This document shows, piece by piece, positions 13,801-24,700 of a DNA stretch of 64,000 nucleotides. A program made the translations under genes and the position numbers. Position 1 is the stretch's first letter; the number at the start of each line of letters is the position of its first letter. Origin of the DNA: Sarcocystis neurona (taxonomy: Eukaryota > Apicomplexa > Conoidasida > Eucoccidiorida > Sarcocystidae); NCBI GenBank assembly GCA_000727475.1, contig KL647288.1, positions 3,033,604 to 3,097,603 on the forward strand, read 5' to 3'. Under the pieces are notes generated by a model. That model ran no database searches. It saw only the letters and a program-made list of their open reading frames with translations, and was not told where the DNA came from.

Positions 13801-16800
13801 TATATCTGTCTATGTATAAATGTGTGTGTGTGTGTGTGCTAAGAGTCTATACATATATGGATAAGTGTATGAACGTACATCCATAGTTATGTATCCACGC
13901 GCGTATTTGGATGGTGACAAGTGACTGCCTTCGATTTTTGTGGAGGTGAAGTATTTTCTGCGAAACTATTTTCGCAAGCGTTTAATCCGTGTGTCGATGT
14001 GTACACCTGCAAGAACAGCGGGCGTCCACACGTGTGCGTCATGGGTGTATGGGTGTAAATACTTGTGCGTACGTCTGCGGGTGCTATCATATGTGTATAT
14101 ATCGTATACTGTGTGCCTATATGCATATGTATATATATAGTCGCGTCGACAAGTCTGGTGATCTGCTGATGGAAGCGCGTGGTCAGGTTGGTCGCTTGGT
14201 TTGACGCGTTTTTCATGGACGTCTTCTTCATGTTGTCTAGAAGACGGATATTAATATATATATATCCGCACATTTCCACGAGAACATTTCACTTTCTTTC
14301 TCGTTTGTAGGTGCGTGACTTCAGCGTGACACGCGCTTCTGTGTGGGAAGTTTCTGGGGGGACAGCTTCGTTCTTTCTTTTGAAGTTTTGAGAGCGTGGT
14401 GTGCCGGGCTGCGTGTCCGTGTCTTGGCCCATCTGTCTGACCTTCGTGGCCTCTCGTTTGCGGTGTACGGCCACCGCGCGGAAGCGGGCCGCAGCGTAGA
14501 CGGGGCAGATTTGTTTCAACTCGCTCCCACCCTCTTGTACTCGCGGTCCCCACGCCGCTTTGATTTTCTCTTTTATGCGTCTCTTTTGTTGTTTTCTTCC
14601 TGTCGCTTCAGGTGCTGGACGCAGTTGTGACCGACGTAAACAAGTTGGGACTGTTTGCGCAGTGTGGACCGCTGAAGGTTTTCGTCTCTCGCGCATCTCT
14701 GCCGTCCTCGTTTGTTTACCAGGTGGATCAAAAGCAGCACATTTTTGCAAATGTTCTTGGCCCTACTATCGCAGACAGCATCAAAACGGCTGGCGAATCA
14801 GTGTGAACGATCTGTCTGTCGTGAACGTCTAACCGCCGCTGTCCCACGTCTCCCTCCCAAAGCACAGAGGAGCATGTGTTTGTCTTTCTGTGGATGTACA
14901 TACATATTCATACATCTATTATATATCTATATAGATACACGCGTACGTGTGTTGGTGTATATATATATATAGAATACGTGCATCTTGAACACAGCTAAGC
15001 CCCTGCGTATTCGTATACGGCACATAATCTGAGCGTATTTCCTGTGCGCACGCATACGTTTCCTTGTACGTGTGTCTGTGTGTGTGTGTAGTTGGAAGGG
15101 CGTGTTTCTGAATGGGCCGGCATGCGCGGGTGCAGTTGGCTGAGAATAGCTCGGTGGCGGTTTCCCAGGCGCCTGTTGGTGTGCACAGAGACAAATGACT
15201 TGCAGCAGATACATGCGCATCGACGCGCTGCATTGCAGCAACTGCACCGCAGCGCGTCATGAAGCCAAGAGGCTTGGTTGTTGACGACATTTGCTGTTGT
15301 AAAGGCGAAATCACCGCGTCCTCGGGTTTTCTATCAAACACACTGCTTTCAGACGTCTCGTGCGCGCAATGTTCGTATGCGGGTCTGTTCACATACGCAA
15401 ATATGTTGCGTTGCGTTACATCTCACTTGGGCAGGTGTTCACGGGTGACGACGCATATACGTGAACAAACTCTCCACCTTCACGTGAAGATATGTATACG
15501 AGCACAGGATATGCGTGTGTCGCCGTGTCGGTCTCCGGGGATGTGTTTTCCTATCTCCACTTCTTTTTTATCTGTGCGTGTCTACTGTAGACTTGTTGAA
15601 CAACTGTTTTCCCTGCCCAGCTGCCCCTGTTCCTCTACGCATGTCTTCTTACGTGAGCGTGTTCACCGACAGGTTCGAATATCTGCACCCCTCTGCCTAG
15701 GAGGACGTGCGGGGCTTACTTAGTCTACGCACGTACGCGTGGTTGTGCACAGAGACCCAGCGCATGTAGGAGACTGCCTCAGATGCTTCTCCGTCAGACA
15801 GGGTCTACGGCGTGTCATTTTGCGTGAGAATACACGAGTGGCGCACTTTCTACGTCGTGGGTTCAACGAAAGCGCCAGTCTTGTTTTTCGGTATTCTTCA
15901 AGTGCATGAGGGATGGTGTAGTTTCACGGCGTCGAAGTAGAAGCACTCCTATCTCTGTAGGACCGATTATGGCCGTGAAGGTCGTGCCGGCTATCCAGCC
16001 TGTGTGTGCGTTGGGAAATGCGTATCTGCTTGACAAGTGCACCAAGTGTTTGAGGACCGGAACAACTTTTATTGCATCTCGGTGAAAAACTTGCGCTACA
16101 CAGATTATTCTCACGCATTTCGCTCACCTTGTTGAACGTGCCTAAGTGACGCAGAAGATTGTTTTTCGTGTTGTGGTTGGTGTACTCTTTCGGGCGTCCA
16201 CCAATTTTGCCGCAGATACATTTCACGGTCTGAAACGTGTAGCGTGCGTGTCCCGGTGTGGTCGGTGTTTCTCGTAGGGCAGACGAGGTTGAAGCGTGCG
16301 CAGATCGGTATCAGGTGGATAACATCGTTTGTCTGGTGGCCGCTTGCATCCAAGTATCTTTTGCAGGACTGTTGCCTGCATGGCAGCGCGCGCGTCTAGT
16401 GTATCTAAGGGGCGTACACTGCCTTCATATCTTTCCTGTGTATGTGCTCTAAGGAGAGTTGTCCTGCTGGAGCGTGTATGTAGCATTTGTAAAGTGCTGT
16501 TTGCATGCGTCCTGGCACTGGGCGCTTCAAACGGAGTAATTGCTGCCTCCGACCCTCGCGTCTGTTTTTGAAGATGAATTTGGCGGTTGGAGTGCTGCAT
16601 TTCATGTGTACGAGCGCCGGCTGGCGGCTCTGAGGCACCTGGCTGCTGTGTGTGGCCGCGTGTCTGCTACACTTGCGGTTTATGGGTGTGTGCTGGACTA
16701 TTTCGAGACTACGGCTGGCTCTGTAGATGCCTGCCGACCGTGCTGCGTCAAATGTGCGGCGACGTGTGTGTCTGCTGCTGCTGCGTCTCTCAGTACTCCT

Positions 16801-17094
16801 CTTCTTCTGTCCCTGTGTCTGCAGGACGACAGCGCTATGGGCTGCATGACGGACGGGGAATGCGAATTGCGGGTGGACAGCGACATCCGTCTGCGACTGC
16901 TGGGTGTCCGCTACGACTCGATGAATCTCTTTGCTATCGCTACAATAAACGACAGCTATTTAGGTCCCATTCATCACAGTACCTCAGCGGGAGGATCTTC
17001 TTCTTTGTTCTCTGGTCTACGCACTGCCGAGCAACTCTCCAACAGCGGCTCCCCTGCAGCAGGTCTCCCCTCTCCACAGTCTCCACCGGTGTAG
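10825..17094 (+). CDS. RPB7: RNA polymerase II subunit RPB7
   Basis: RPB7 pairs with RPB4 as the stalk of RNA polymerase II and binds emerging RNA. I place four exons: 10825-10952, 12595-12715, 14612-14722 (possibly to 14752) and 16825-17094, all with GT..AG borders and agreeing phases. Exons 1-2 give the N-terminal RNP-like half, including the family signature AIAFKPFKDE (FKPFKGE in yeast). Exon 3 opens the OB/S1-like half with VTDVNKLGLFAQCGPLKVFV. Exon 4 gives the end strand IRLRLLGVRYDSMNLFAIAT and the SYLG motif. The product is about 210 residues against roughly 170 usually. The excess is a Ser/Gly/Pro-rich tail of about 40 residues after SYLG, ending at the TAG at 17092. The introns are 1.6-2.1 kb and full of CTG and TA/CA repeats. 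Identity is strong; the exon 3 donor is the least certain border. Confidence 0.93.
11370..12590 (+). repeat. CTG-rich block inside RPB7 intron 1
   Basis: Imperfect GCTGCT/CTGCTG repeats fill the intron and end right at the AG before exon 2 (12594). Frames through it give Leu/Cys/Ala-rich or, on the other strand, Gln/Ser/Arg-rich strings. They lack conserved motifs and are not in phase with the RPB7 exons. Confidence 0.85.
12780..14580. repeat. Microsatellite-rich RPB7 intron 2
   Basis: This intron carries TATG/TACG-type and TA repeats and a (GT)n run at 13824-13838. A pyrimidine tract leads to the AG at 14611. I see no gene inside it. Confidence 0.7.
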
Positions 17095-17730
17095 GTCGCT
17101 AATATTTGTTATGTAATTGCGTGGTTACGGACGCCACATGGCTGCCACGAACCGAACGGACAGATGCGTAAGAGGCCACAGGCATAGTTCGCGGAAATAC
17201 CAAACGCGAGGTTTGTGATGACATGCAGCGACGCGTGAGCAGCTTAGAACAGAGACAGTCAATAACTTCATGGAATGCGCCTAGACCGTGATTCTGGTAG
17301 TAGAAAGACATTCTTTCTGGATTTTGGATATACGAGCCGCCCCTTCTCACTGGTTTAGAACCACGTTGGTAGCCACTGTCGACGGAGTTGTGGTACCGTA
17401 ATCCTGTGCGGTCCTCTCCTCTCGTCAGGCGAGAATCTGCGAGAACTGCGATGGACGGACTAGCAGCGTCCATACACGCAGAGGGAGCGTGCAAATATTG
17501 CGTTCGATTTTTAAGTGCTACCCGGGTGCTGACTGCCCTTCTGTGTTGAAAGGAGCCGTTTACATCAACTTACATAGGCACATGTCACAAGAGACAGACT
17601 CGCGTGCGCTGGCGGTGTTAGTGCGGTAGTAGCCCAGACGCTGCTTTCGTTCGTCGGTGCAGAGTGGATCTACTAGTGATAGTCGCTGTTAGGCATTCAA
17701 GGACATCTAGTCACCTTCCAGTTCCCGCAG

Positions 17731-20366
17731 ATGAAGTGTGGTGCCGCTTTTTCCGTTCTTGTGGGAGTGTGGCTTCCCGAAGTAGCTGACAATTGTACGC
17801 GCTACCAGCAGAGACGCTTGCAGGAGAATGTCTGCACAAAGGAATGCAGCTTAGCCATTCATAGGAGTTTCCATGACAGCGTCTTCTCCCTGCGTCGGCC
17901 TCCGAGCCACGTCTCAAATGTGGAGAGAACTCGTACTCACTCAATCGGAGAATTCACGTAATCCTGAAATCAGGGCGGAGACGCGTTGTACCTAGAGGCT
18001 CTCAGAATTCGCCACCCGCTTGAAATTCCTCACCAGTGGGGCTGATGGATTTGACTGGCTCAAACGTTGTTATAGACGGGGCGGAAAAGACAAAGTCGTA
18101 TGTCTGCGGACGTGCTTTTTTGATATGTGAACGCGGAGAGACTCGGTGGCGTCTGTCGGTGTCGTATGCCATTTTGAAGGCTAGTTTATGTGGTAAATTC
18201 AGAGCTCAGTAACTGGAACGCAGTACAAAGACGTGGGTAGCCACTGGAGACTTGCGCCATTTCGGCTGAGAAGAAACGTTGCTCACCTGAGGGGAGACTA
18301 CGGGTCAGGTGCTTACACGGCGAACGTACTTACGTTCATTGGCAGCATCGCCGACCACATGACTATCTCCTTCACGGAAACGTCAACACGAAAGCCGTGT
18401 TGACGGATAACGCGCCTGTCGTGGTGCCGGGAGCTCGGGCTGCGATACACAAGCCTGCTGCTGCTTTCTAGAATTTCTTTAGTCTATAACGAAGACGTTC
18501 TGGATCAATAATTTTGATGTTCTGCGAGAGGTCAGTTTGACCCGTGTTGACGTTGTGTGTACTCTGTACGGTATATTCGGATATATATGTATCTGTACAT
18601 TGATGTGCGATGGTAAAGAGTGATAATACCTCGGGAGGAAGCATGCAGTGCCCGCACAATTTCAGTTTGTGTGTATTCCAGCTGAACGATTGAGTCTCCT
18701 ACCCCAGGAGGACGAAAGCTGAGTTTTGCACTGTTGTGGAAATCGCGCCTCGTGCGGCTTTCTGCTGCGAGATGATAAAGACACGTGTATATCAGCAGAA
18801 AGAGACGTACACACTTGTTTTTGAACACTCGCGTACACCCGCGTATATTTATAGGAGCACGTACACGGTACTCACGCACACATGTGTTCGTATGCAAACG
18901 TACACAAAGTTATGTCTGAGGTCAATGAACAGTGTACCGGTACGCAAAGTATGGCAGTGTGTGTAGCCCTGAGCGTAGAGGTACTTGCGCATTAAGAGGT
19001 AAAACGTTCTCCATTTGTTAAGTAAAGGCGACCAATTTGCATGCTGCTGTGAAAAGAAAAGCTGGCAGAGAAGTTCACACAAGTGGAGTAATGCTGGAAA
19101 CTGGGGACCCAAGTGGAGCTGTATTTTTGGGCACGAACGAGGAGGCCTTGAATCAGCTCGTTGTTTTTGACAATTAGCCGGTGCAACAACTTTTAGAAAT
19201 CAATGGTGTAGCACAGCTACACACTTTACTGTACGTGAAGAAAAAGGCGGTTGTGGTTTTTTTTCTACCATCAAGATTGTGGTCTGCTCTTTAGGAGCGC
19301 CATGTGCGTCATCGGCTTTGACCTATCTCTCGTGTGCATTTGTAGCTGCTTTTCACACTAAGCCACTTCTCAATGGTGCAGATAAAAAACTTATTCATCG
19401 GGGCCGCGTATGTGTTAAACACATACGTTTTCGCCATAACAGGCATTGGGGGTGGTAGCGCTGAATGTAGCAAGAGTTGCGAGGTGTCTTTCCTTTTCAT
19501 TGACAGGTCCCTAGCTTGCACACAGGGTCAGGCTGACCCTTGCGGAGCCGAGGACATACCGGATACCTAGCAACACACAAAACCAGGTCATCATTACTTT
19601 GCAGTACCCCAGTGTTTGTCCCCTTATCACCGCCCAAGGTTCAAAAACTTCCCCTATATGTGCAGCTGGTCCTTTGAAAAATCTTGCGTCTCACAACTCT
19701 CCACTAGCACTGGCAGTCGCAGAAGGGCATGACATAGACTCGACGCCGAAAATCATGTAGGCATCCGCTGCAGCTTCCTGGCGTGTGGCTGCTACGGAGC
19801 TGTAGGGTCTTCTGTCTTTTTTGTTCGTGTTCCCTTCGTATTCCAGATCATGTGCCATCATCTCAGACGCCATCGGGGGTACTGTACACATACAAAAAGT
19901 AGATACGCTGTGATGCGCGGGTTTCCACCAGCAGGAGGGATTCACGCTGTCGCACATTAGTCCACCGGTAGCCTTCTACGCTACCGCGAAGGAAGCTTCA
20001 GGAGGGAACAAGTGCGACGGATAATGCGCAGCTTCTGCAGGTGAAGCCTGACTTACCACATGTAAATATTCAGCAGAGTATGTACGGGTGCCATGGTATC
20101 TGTTCCTCGTGTTGTGAAGCTGCAAGCGTTGTGTGCGATGCTAAGGGGTAGAACTGATTTTGCGGTTGACACCAAAACAGATAAAGAAGCCTCAAGCACA
20201 TCGAGCAACCACATACCCAGGCAAGACACACCTGGCAAGTGACGCGTACACCATAAACGTAAATTGTATACGCTGCAAAAAAGACATACTTTGTTTCACC
20301 AATATATCAAATCGAATAATTCTCATGTTGGAACTGGGCATGGACTATATGGTGAAATTAGTTTCT
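17731..20366 (+). CDS. Exon run A of a large unknown cysteine-containing protein
   Basis: Candidate exons are 17731-17957, 18037-18192, 18309-18398, 19346-19483, 19605-19756, 19847-19898, 19961-20040, 20074-20147 and 20221-20366. The last five junction to each other in matching phase (2/1, 0/0, 2/1, 1/2), and the run ends on a GTGAGT donor. Exons 2 and 3 also match (1/2). The junctions 1/2, 3/4 and 4/5 are not proven and may hide further small exons. The products are short strand-like segments with scattered cysteines, for example YTINVNCIRCKKDILCFTN and KSYVCGRAFLICERG. The ATG at 17731 sits directly behind an AG, so it is probably internal. I recognise no family. An extracellular, repeat-built protein is possible but unproven. 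Confidence 0.45.
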
Positions 20367-20459
20367 GTGAGTGATAAACAAAAGAGGTTGTACAATCCGT
20401 AGAGAGCCACTCCGATGATCATACAGCACAACCTGCAGCCGCATGAGAACGACAAATAG

Positions 20460-20900
20460 TTCGTGCCAAATATCATATCGGCGTTGGCTGTAGGTTCCTG
20501 CCTTGTGAATCATGCGGAGCCGTTGACACTTCGCATGGGTGCCTACTCGTTTTTCTGGTGAATTCTTCCATAAAAGCGGGAGGAACTGAATTCTCTTCGA
20601 GTAAGGCTGACACATACTTCATCATCCCAGAACCAGCGGAAACAAGACGTCGCCGGGTGATGCGTCCTACAGTCACTACTTATCCACCCTTTTTTAGAAT
20701 GAATCTTACAGGAGCCTCTTATTCATTGTAGCTGTGGACGCTTCGCCGTCTCTCGACTACAAATTTTACATGAAACACTGCAACGAAGGTCTATCACGAG
20801 CTCCGGATGCCTTACAGCTGCCTGAGTTGCAGAGAGTCCAGTTTAACGTCCGTGCACTACGGGCGACGAGTTTTCTGAACCTGCATCAACCGCAAATGTA
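20460..20900 (+). CDS. Probable continuation of exon run A
   Basis: Behind the GTGAGT donor at 20367, a phase-0 acceptor at 20459 opens a frame containing FVPNIISALAVGSCLVNHAE. A small candidate exon follows, ending at GTAAGG near 20602. After an acceptor at 20717 there is a long open frame with LDYKFYMKHCNEGLSRAPDA that stays open to about 20898. A loosely similar string, YEEYCNRGLSAD, occurs near 29655. The exact exon chain is not resolved here. Confidence 0.35.
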
Positions 20901-21797
20901 GGACGATCTTTGCACGCGGAGATACGACTGCGAATAAAGATGATGGTTATCATCAGTAAAGCCCACGACCAACAATGCAGGACTCAGCAAACGTAGTTGT
21001 CTAGTTAGCTTGCGGAAGGAATGCCCTGCTAAGCTGCAGCGGTGGTCGCTAGCTAATCTACAATTTCCTGTGAAACGATGAGGAGACACGTACCACGGCC
21101 ACAACGTGAACGTTGTACCTGAAGCCGTAACCACCCTTAAAAGAAGACTGTAGTGAAAGTCACCCGTTGAGACTGCTGCACGACTAGATTCATACACAAA
21201 TCCTGAAAATGTACTCGTGTGCGCGTGCCTGTCGTGTTGGTGACAGTGCCATCGAGACTTGCGAGGCTGCAGACGTAATGCACGTATTGAAGAACAGTAA
21301 TGGTGAGAGGGGAGGTCTATTCACCTAATTTTTGCAACGGAGTCCAAACCCGCCGAGTACCTGACAGGGAAAGTTAGACAAGATAATGCAGATCACCACA
21401 GAGTGCATTTCGGTTGCGTGCATCGTGATGCTAGCTAAGAAAGTCGGCAGAGGCATCAGGTACACTGTTGATTTATCAGTGTGTGAAAAGCTGTCACTCA
21501 TTTTGGATGTACTGCAAGATATGTTGTCGAGCTTTCAACGGGCAGCTATGCTTATACACCTTCGCATGTGTGCCCCTAAAGAGCTGTGAATGTATGCGTG
21601 TTTACCTACGTGTACATTGTCACGCACGTGTACACGTGAATGCGCAATTACTTGCTGGCTTGTGGTTCTGTGTACTGCTCTTCTGTTCCGTCGAACACTG
21701 CAGCGTACTGGGCACCCGCAGGTCCCTTCTGTCGGGTGTGCCTACCAGCATCTACGTTGTGCTTATATTAATTTTTGCAGAAAATATCATAGCTTAC

Positions 21798-24700
21798 TTG
21801 AATGTCTCCACACAGACAAGGGCGTTCCGTGTCAAACACTCAGAAAGGTAACTTTTGCTGCAGCGGGATGCTCTTCCTTTCTCTCGACCTTGCGCATCAA
21901 CATCATTTGTAGAGGTGGAAGCACACTCGTTGGGAGGTTCCGTTGTTGGCTGAGGGACCTCGCTGGTATTGCGATCCTTGGAATACTCCAGGTCGCCGTC
22001 GGAGCTTAACGTCTTCGAGCCTTTTGCCGTTTCCTTCCAGAGCGCACCAGATTGTCCACCGTCTGCGGAATCTAGCAAATTACATTCCTTAAGGAACGTG
22101 GTCGTTGCGACGTTCGCGATGACGACAATGTCGAAGAGACCAGCGTACCTGTACAGATGTTGGCGCATGGTAAGAAAAAGGACGTGGATATAATTGGAGT
22201 CCACGGGGAATACTAGCCTGCGAGGTTACTTTTTCCATTAGCAGATGTGGTGCCAAATGTAGGGAACGCGAGCATTTAGACATCAAGTAAGGTGCACGCC
22301 ATTATCTGGTTTCTAGCCTATCTTCGTCTAGTCGAGGTTATGTTTGGCGTTCTGTGTTCTGACCTTCGTCTGCGAAGAACTTCTGCCGCGTCGCCTTTCA
22401 GGAGCGTGACCTTTGTGGAACGGAACCCTGACAAAACATTAGCAAGGACTTCCGATCTTGTCTTCCAGGCTCGTAGCACTTTCTCGTTCAACTCCGTGTG
22501 CAAGACACGTAAGGCGAAAGAGTTACTTGTTGAGAGAAACAAAATTAGAGCCTGTTGTAGTTAGCGAAGCTATGCGGTCCAACTTGTAAGAGTCACTCGA
22601 CCACCAAGCTTGACAGTGCACGCGCAAAGTCTTGCCCCGAAATTATCGCCAGTAATGGTCCGCTGCTCTATGTTGCGCGTTTAAAGGAAACGCGTGGGCA
22701 GGAACAGCACCCGTCTAACTTTGAATCAAAGCAGAATGAGGCTCACACTCACCCTTCAAAACACCAAGAGGAACGGTTGGGACGGAAGCTGTAGCCGTCG
22801 ACGAGGTAGAGGCCCCGCAGTTTGCATTTTCTTTTGTGTGTAATTCTTCGACCTTGCAGCACGCCTGTTTCGGGTCCCCAGCACTTCGAGATGATTCTGT
22901 CGAACAAGCTCTTGTTGTCTCGGTACTTTCTGTTCTCCACTGTTCACTTCCGGTAGCACAGGTCGAGCCGTTCCCATCAGTATAGTTGCTCAGCTGCGTC
23001 GTGCGGGCTGTGCTGATTCCGCGTTTCACCAGACTTTTGCTGTCTTTGAGCATAACGGCAGAGGCATCACACTGTGTACGTTCTTGGTCTCCCACTGTTG
23101 ACACTTCGACGCCGTCTGCGGCTGAAGACGGGCAAGAGCTTGAACTCGTATACTCTCGGAATAGAAGCTCAGCAGGAGAGGGCAGCGGATACCTGCACCA
23201 GCAACGAACTAAGGGTTAAAATAATTGGAAGGTGGCTCCTCAAAAAGCCGGACTTAATCGGAAATCCCCTGGTGCGAACAGGGACCAACGTCGCAGCGGG
23301 CGGTGTAGGCCATACTTCGTTGCATGTCCCAGAAGACGCACAGCAGCGTACGAGTCTGCATTAGTGTTGTTGTTGTTGTTGTTATTGCAAGATTGCTCTG
23401 TGGAGGGCGCATATGGATGATAAATGAATAAGATTTGCACAGGGCAGGTCTTTTGTTGAGGGCATGGACATCAGGAGAGACAGACAGTGATAGTGGAAGG
23501 TAGTCTCATCACACACTGGAAAAAGCAACGCTCACTGACACTTACACGTCATCTTTCTTCGATGGTGGGGGTAACGTTAGTTCCTGCGCCGGAAGGGACC
23601 CGTACAGAAATACCCAAGCTTTCACACGAAATGCTGACGGTTCAGGGCGCGAATCAACCCTGTGTAAGCACACCTCGTGAGAGATACCGAACTACCACAT
23701 TATGTGTGTGCAAAGGCAGGCGTAAGGAGGAACTCGACTCTGGATTTTGACTCATCAGATGCATTCCACGACGTGTTAGGTAATTGTGTGTCCGCAGAGT
23801 TGTTTCCTCTGCGTTGGGGTCTCAGACGCTTATCGTTTTGTGAATACAGGCTCAGATACACAAATGTAGAACTCGTACGCAGCCGGAAGTTTCCAGGCTC
23901 AGGCGACTATGTAAGATGCTCGGGCGAGTGACAGCATATCAGAAAATAACTGTAAGCACTGTATATAAGATCTACCTGTAGGGGTACGTACGAAAGTCGA
24001 TGTGTATGCAGTTCTCCGCACCAGTCGTGTGCAGTAAACCTGTTACTGACGTTACGGAACTGCGACATGGACGCGTTATCGAGAGCAAGGCAAGCTCTGA
24101 CAAACCGTATCTTCCTCCAGTTTGTACAGCTGACGGCTTAAATTGAAATCCGCGATCTCCTGCGTGTTCTGAAGAACATCACGTCATAGCATTTTTCCAA
24201 ATGGTGTAGGGGACGTTCAAGTTTCCTCAGCCATAAAAGTGGTCGTGCCGGGACGTCGGCGCCTGCAATGTCGTGCCGGTCAAGCTTGCGCTCCCCTCTT
24301 GTATGACATGTGAGGGATATTCCTTTGAATGACGGCAAGGGTTTGATTCTCCTCAAAGGTAGGAAGCTTACGTATCTATGCTGGTGATTCAGTTTACGGA
24401 AAAGTCTTTCCTGGTAACGCTCGCACGTCGTTACCCCTGCGGCAAAAGAAGCGCGCAAGGCGTACCGCTTTTACAAGAAAAGACATATGTTGTTTCAGCA
24501 AGTGGTATAGCACATTTTCACGGTCCAGACCCATGCGAGGAAGAAGGGGACACCTGCGTGGAGAACAGAACCCCCGAGAACAGCCTCGATTGTGGAATGC
24601 TAGCGCAAGCGTAGTTGCACAAACACCTTTGCGCCTCTTGCTGCATGTATCTACGCATGTAATTGTGAAAGTATCCTGGAAGTAGAGACGCGTATATTGG

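Larger units (their letters stand above)
1..17100. other. Left repeat-rich segment
   Basis: This block is packed with (CA)n, (TA)n, TATG/TACG-type microsatellites and CAG/CTG tracts. Examples are the CACA run near 80-115, the TA run at 165-180, TA runs at 2755-2770 and 10018-10042, and GT at 13824-13838. Repeats stop abruptly after the last RPB7 exon. Long stretches without an assignable gene are 1000-2550, 2700-4760 and 5230-10820. These hold microsatellites, CTG/CAG tracts (about 5380-6720) and, at 7640-9300, a quieter patch in which I see open frames but nothing I can assign. Confidence 0.8.
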
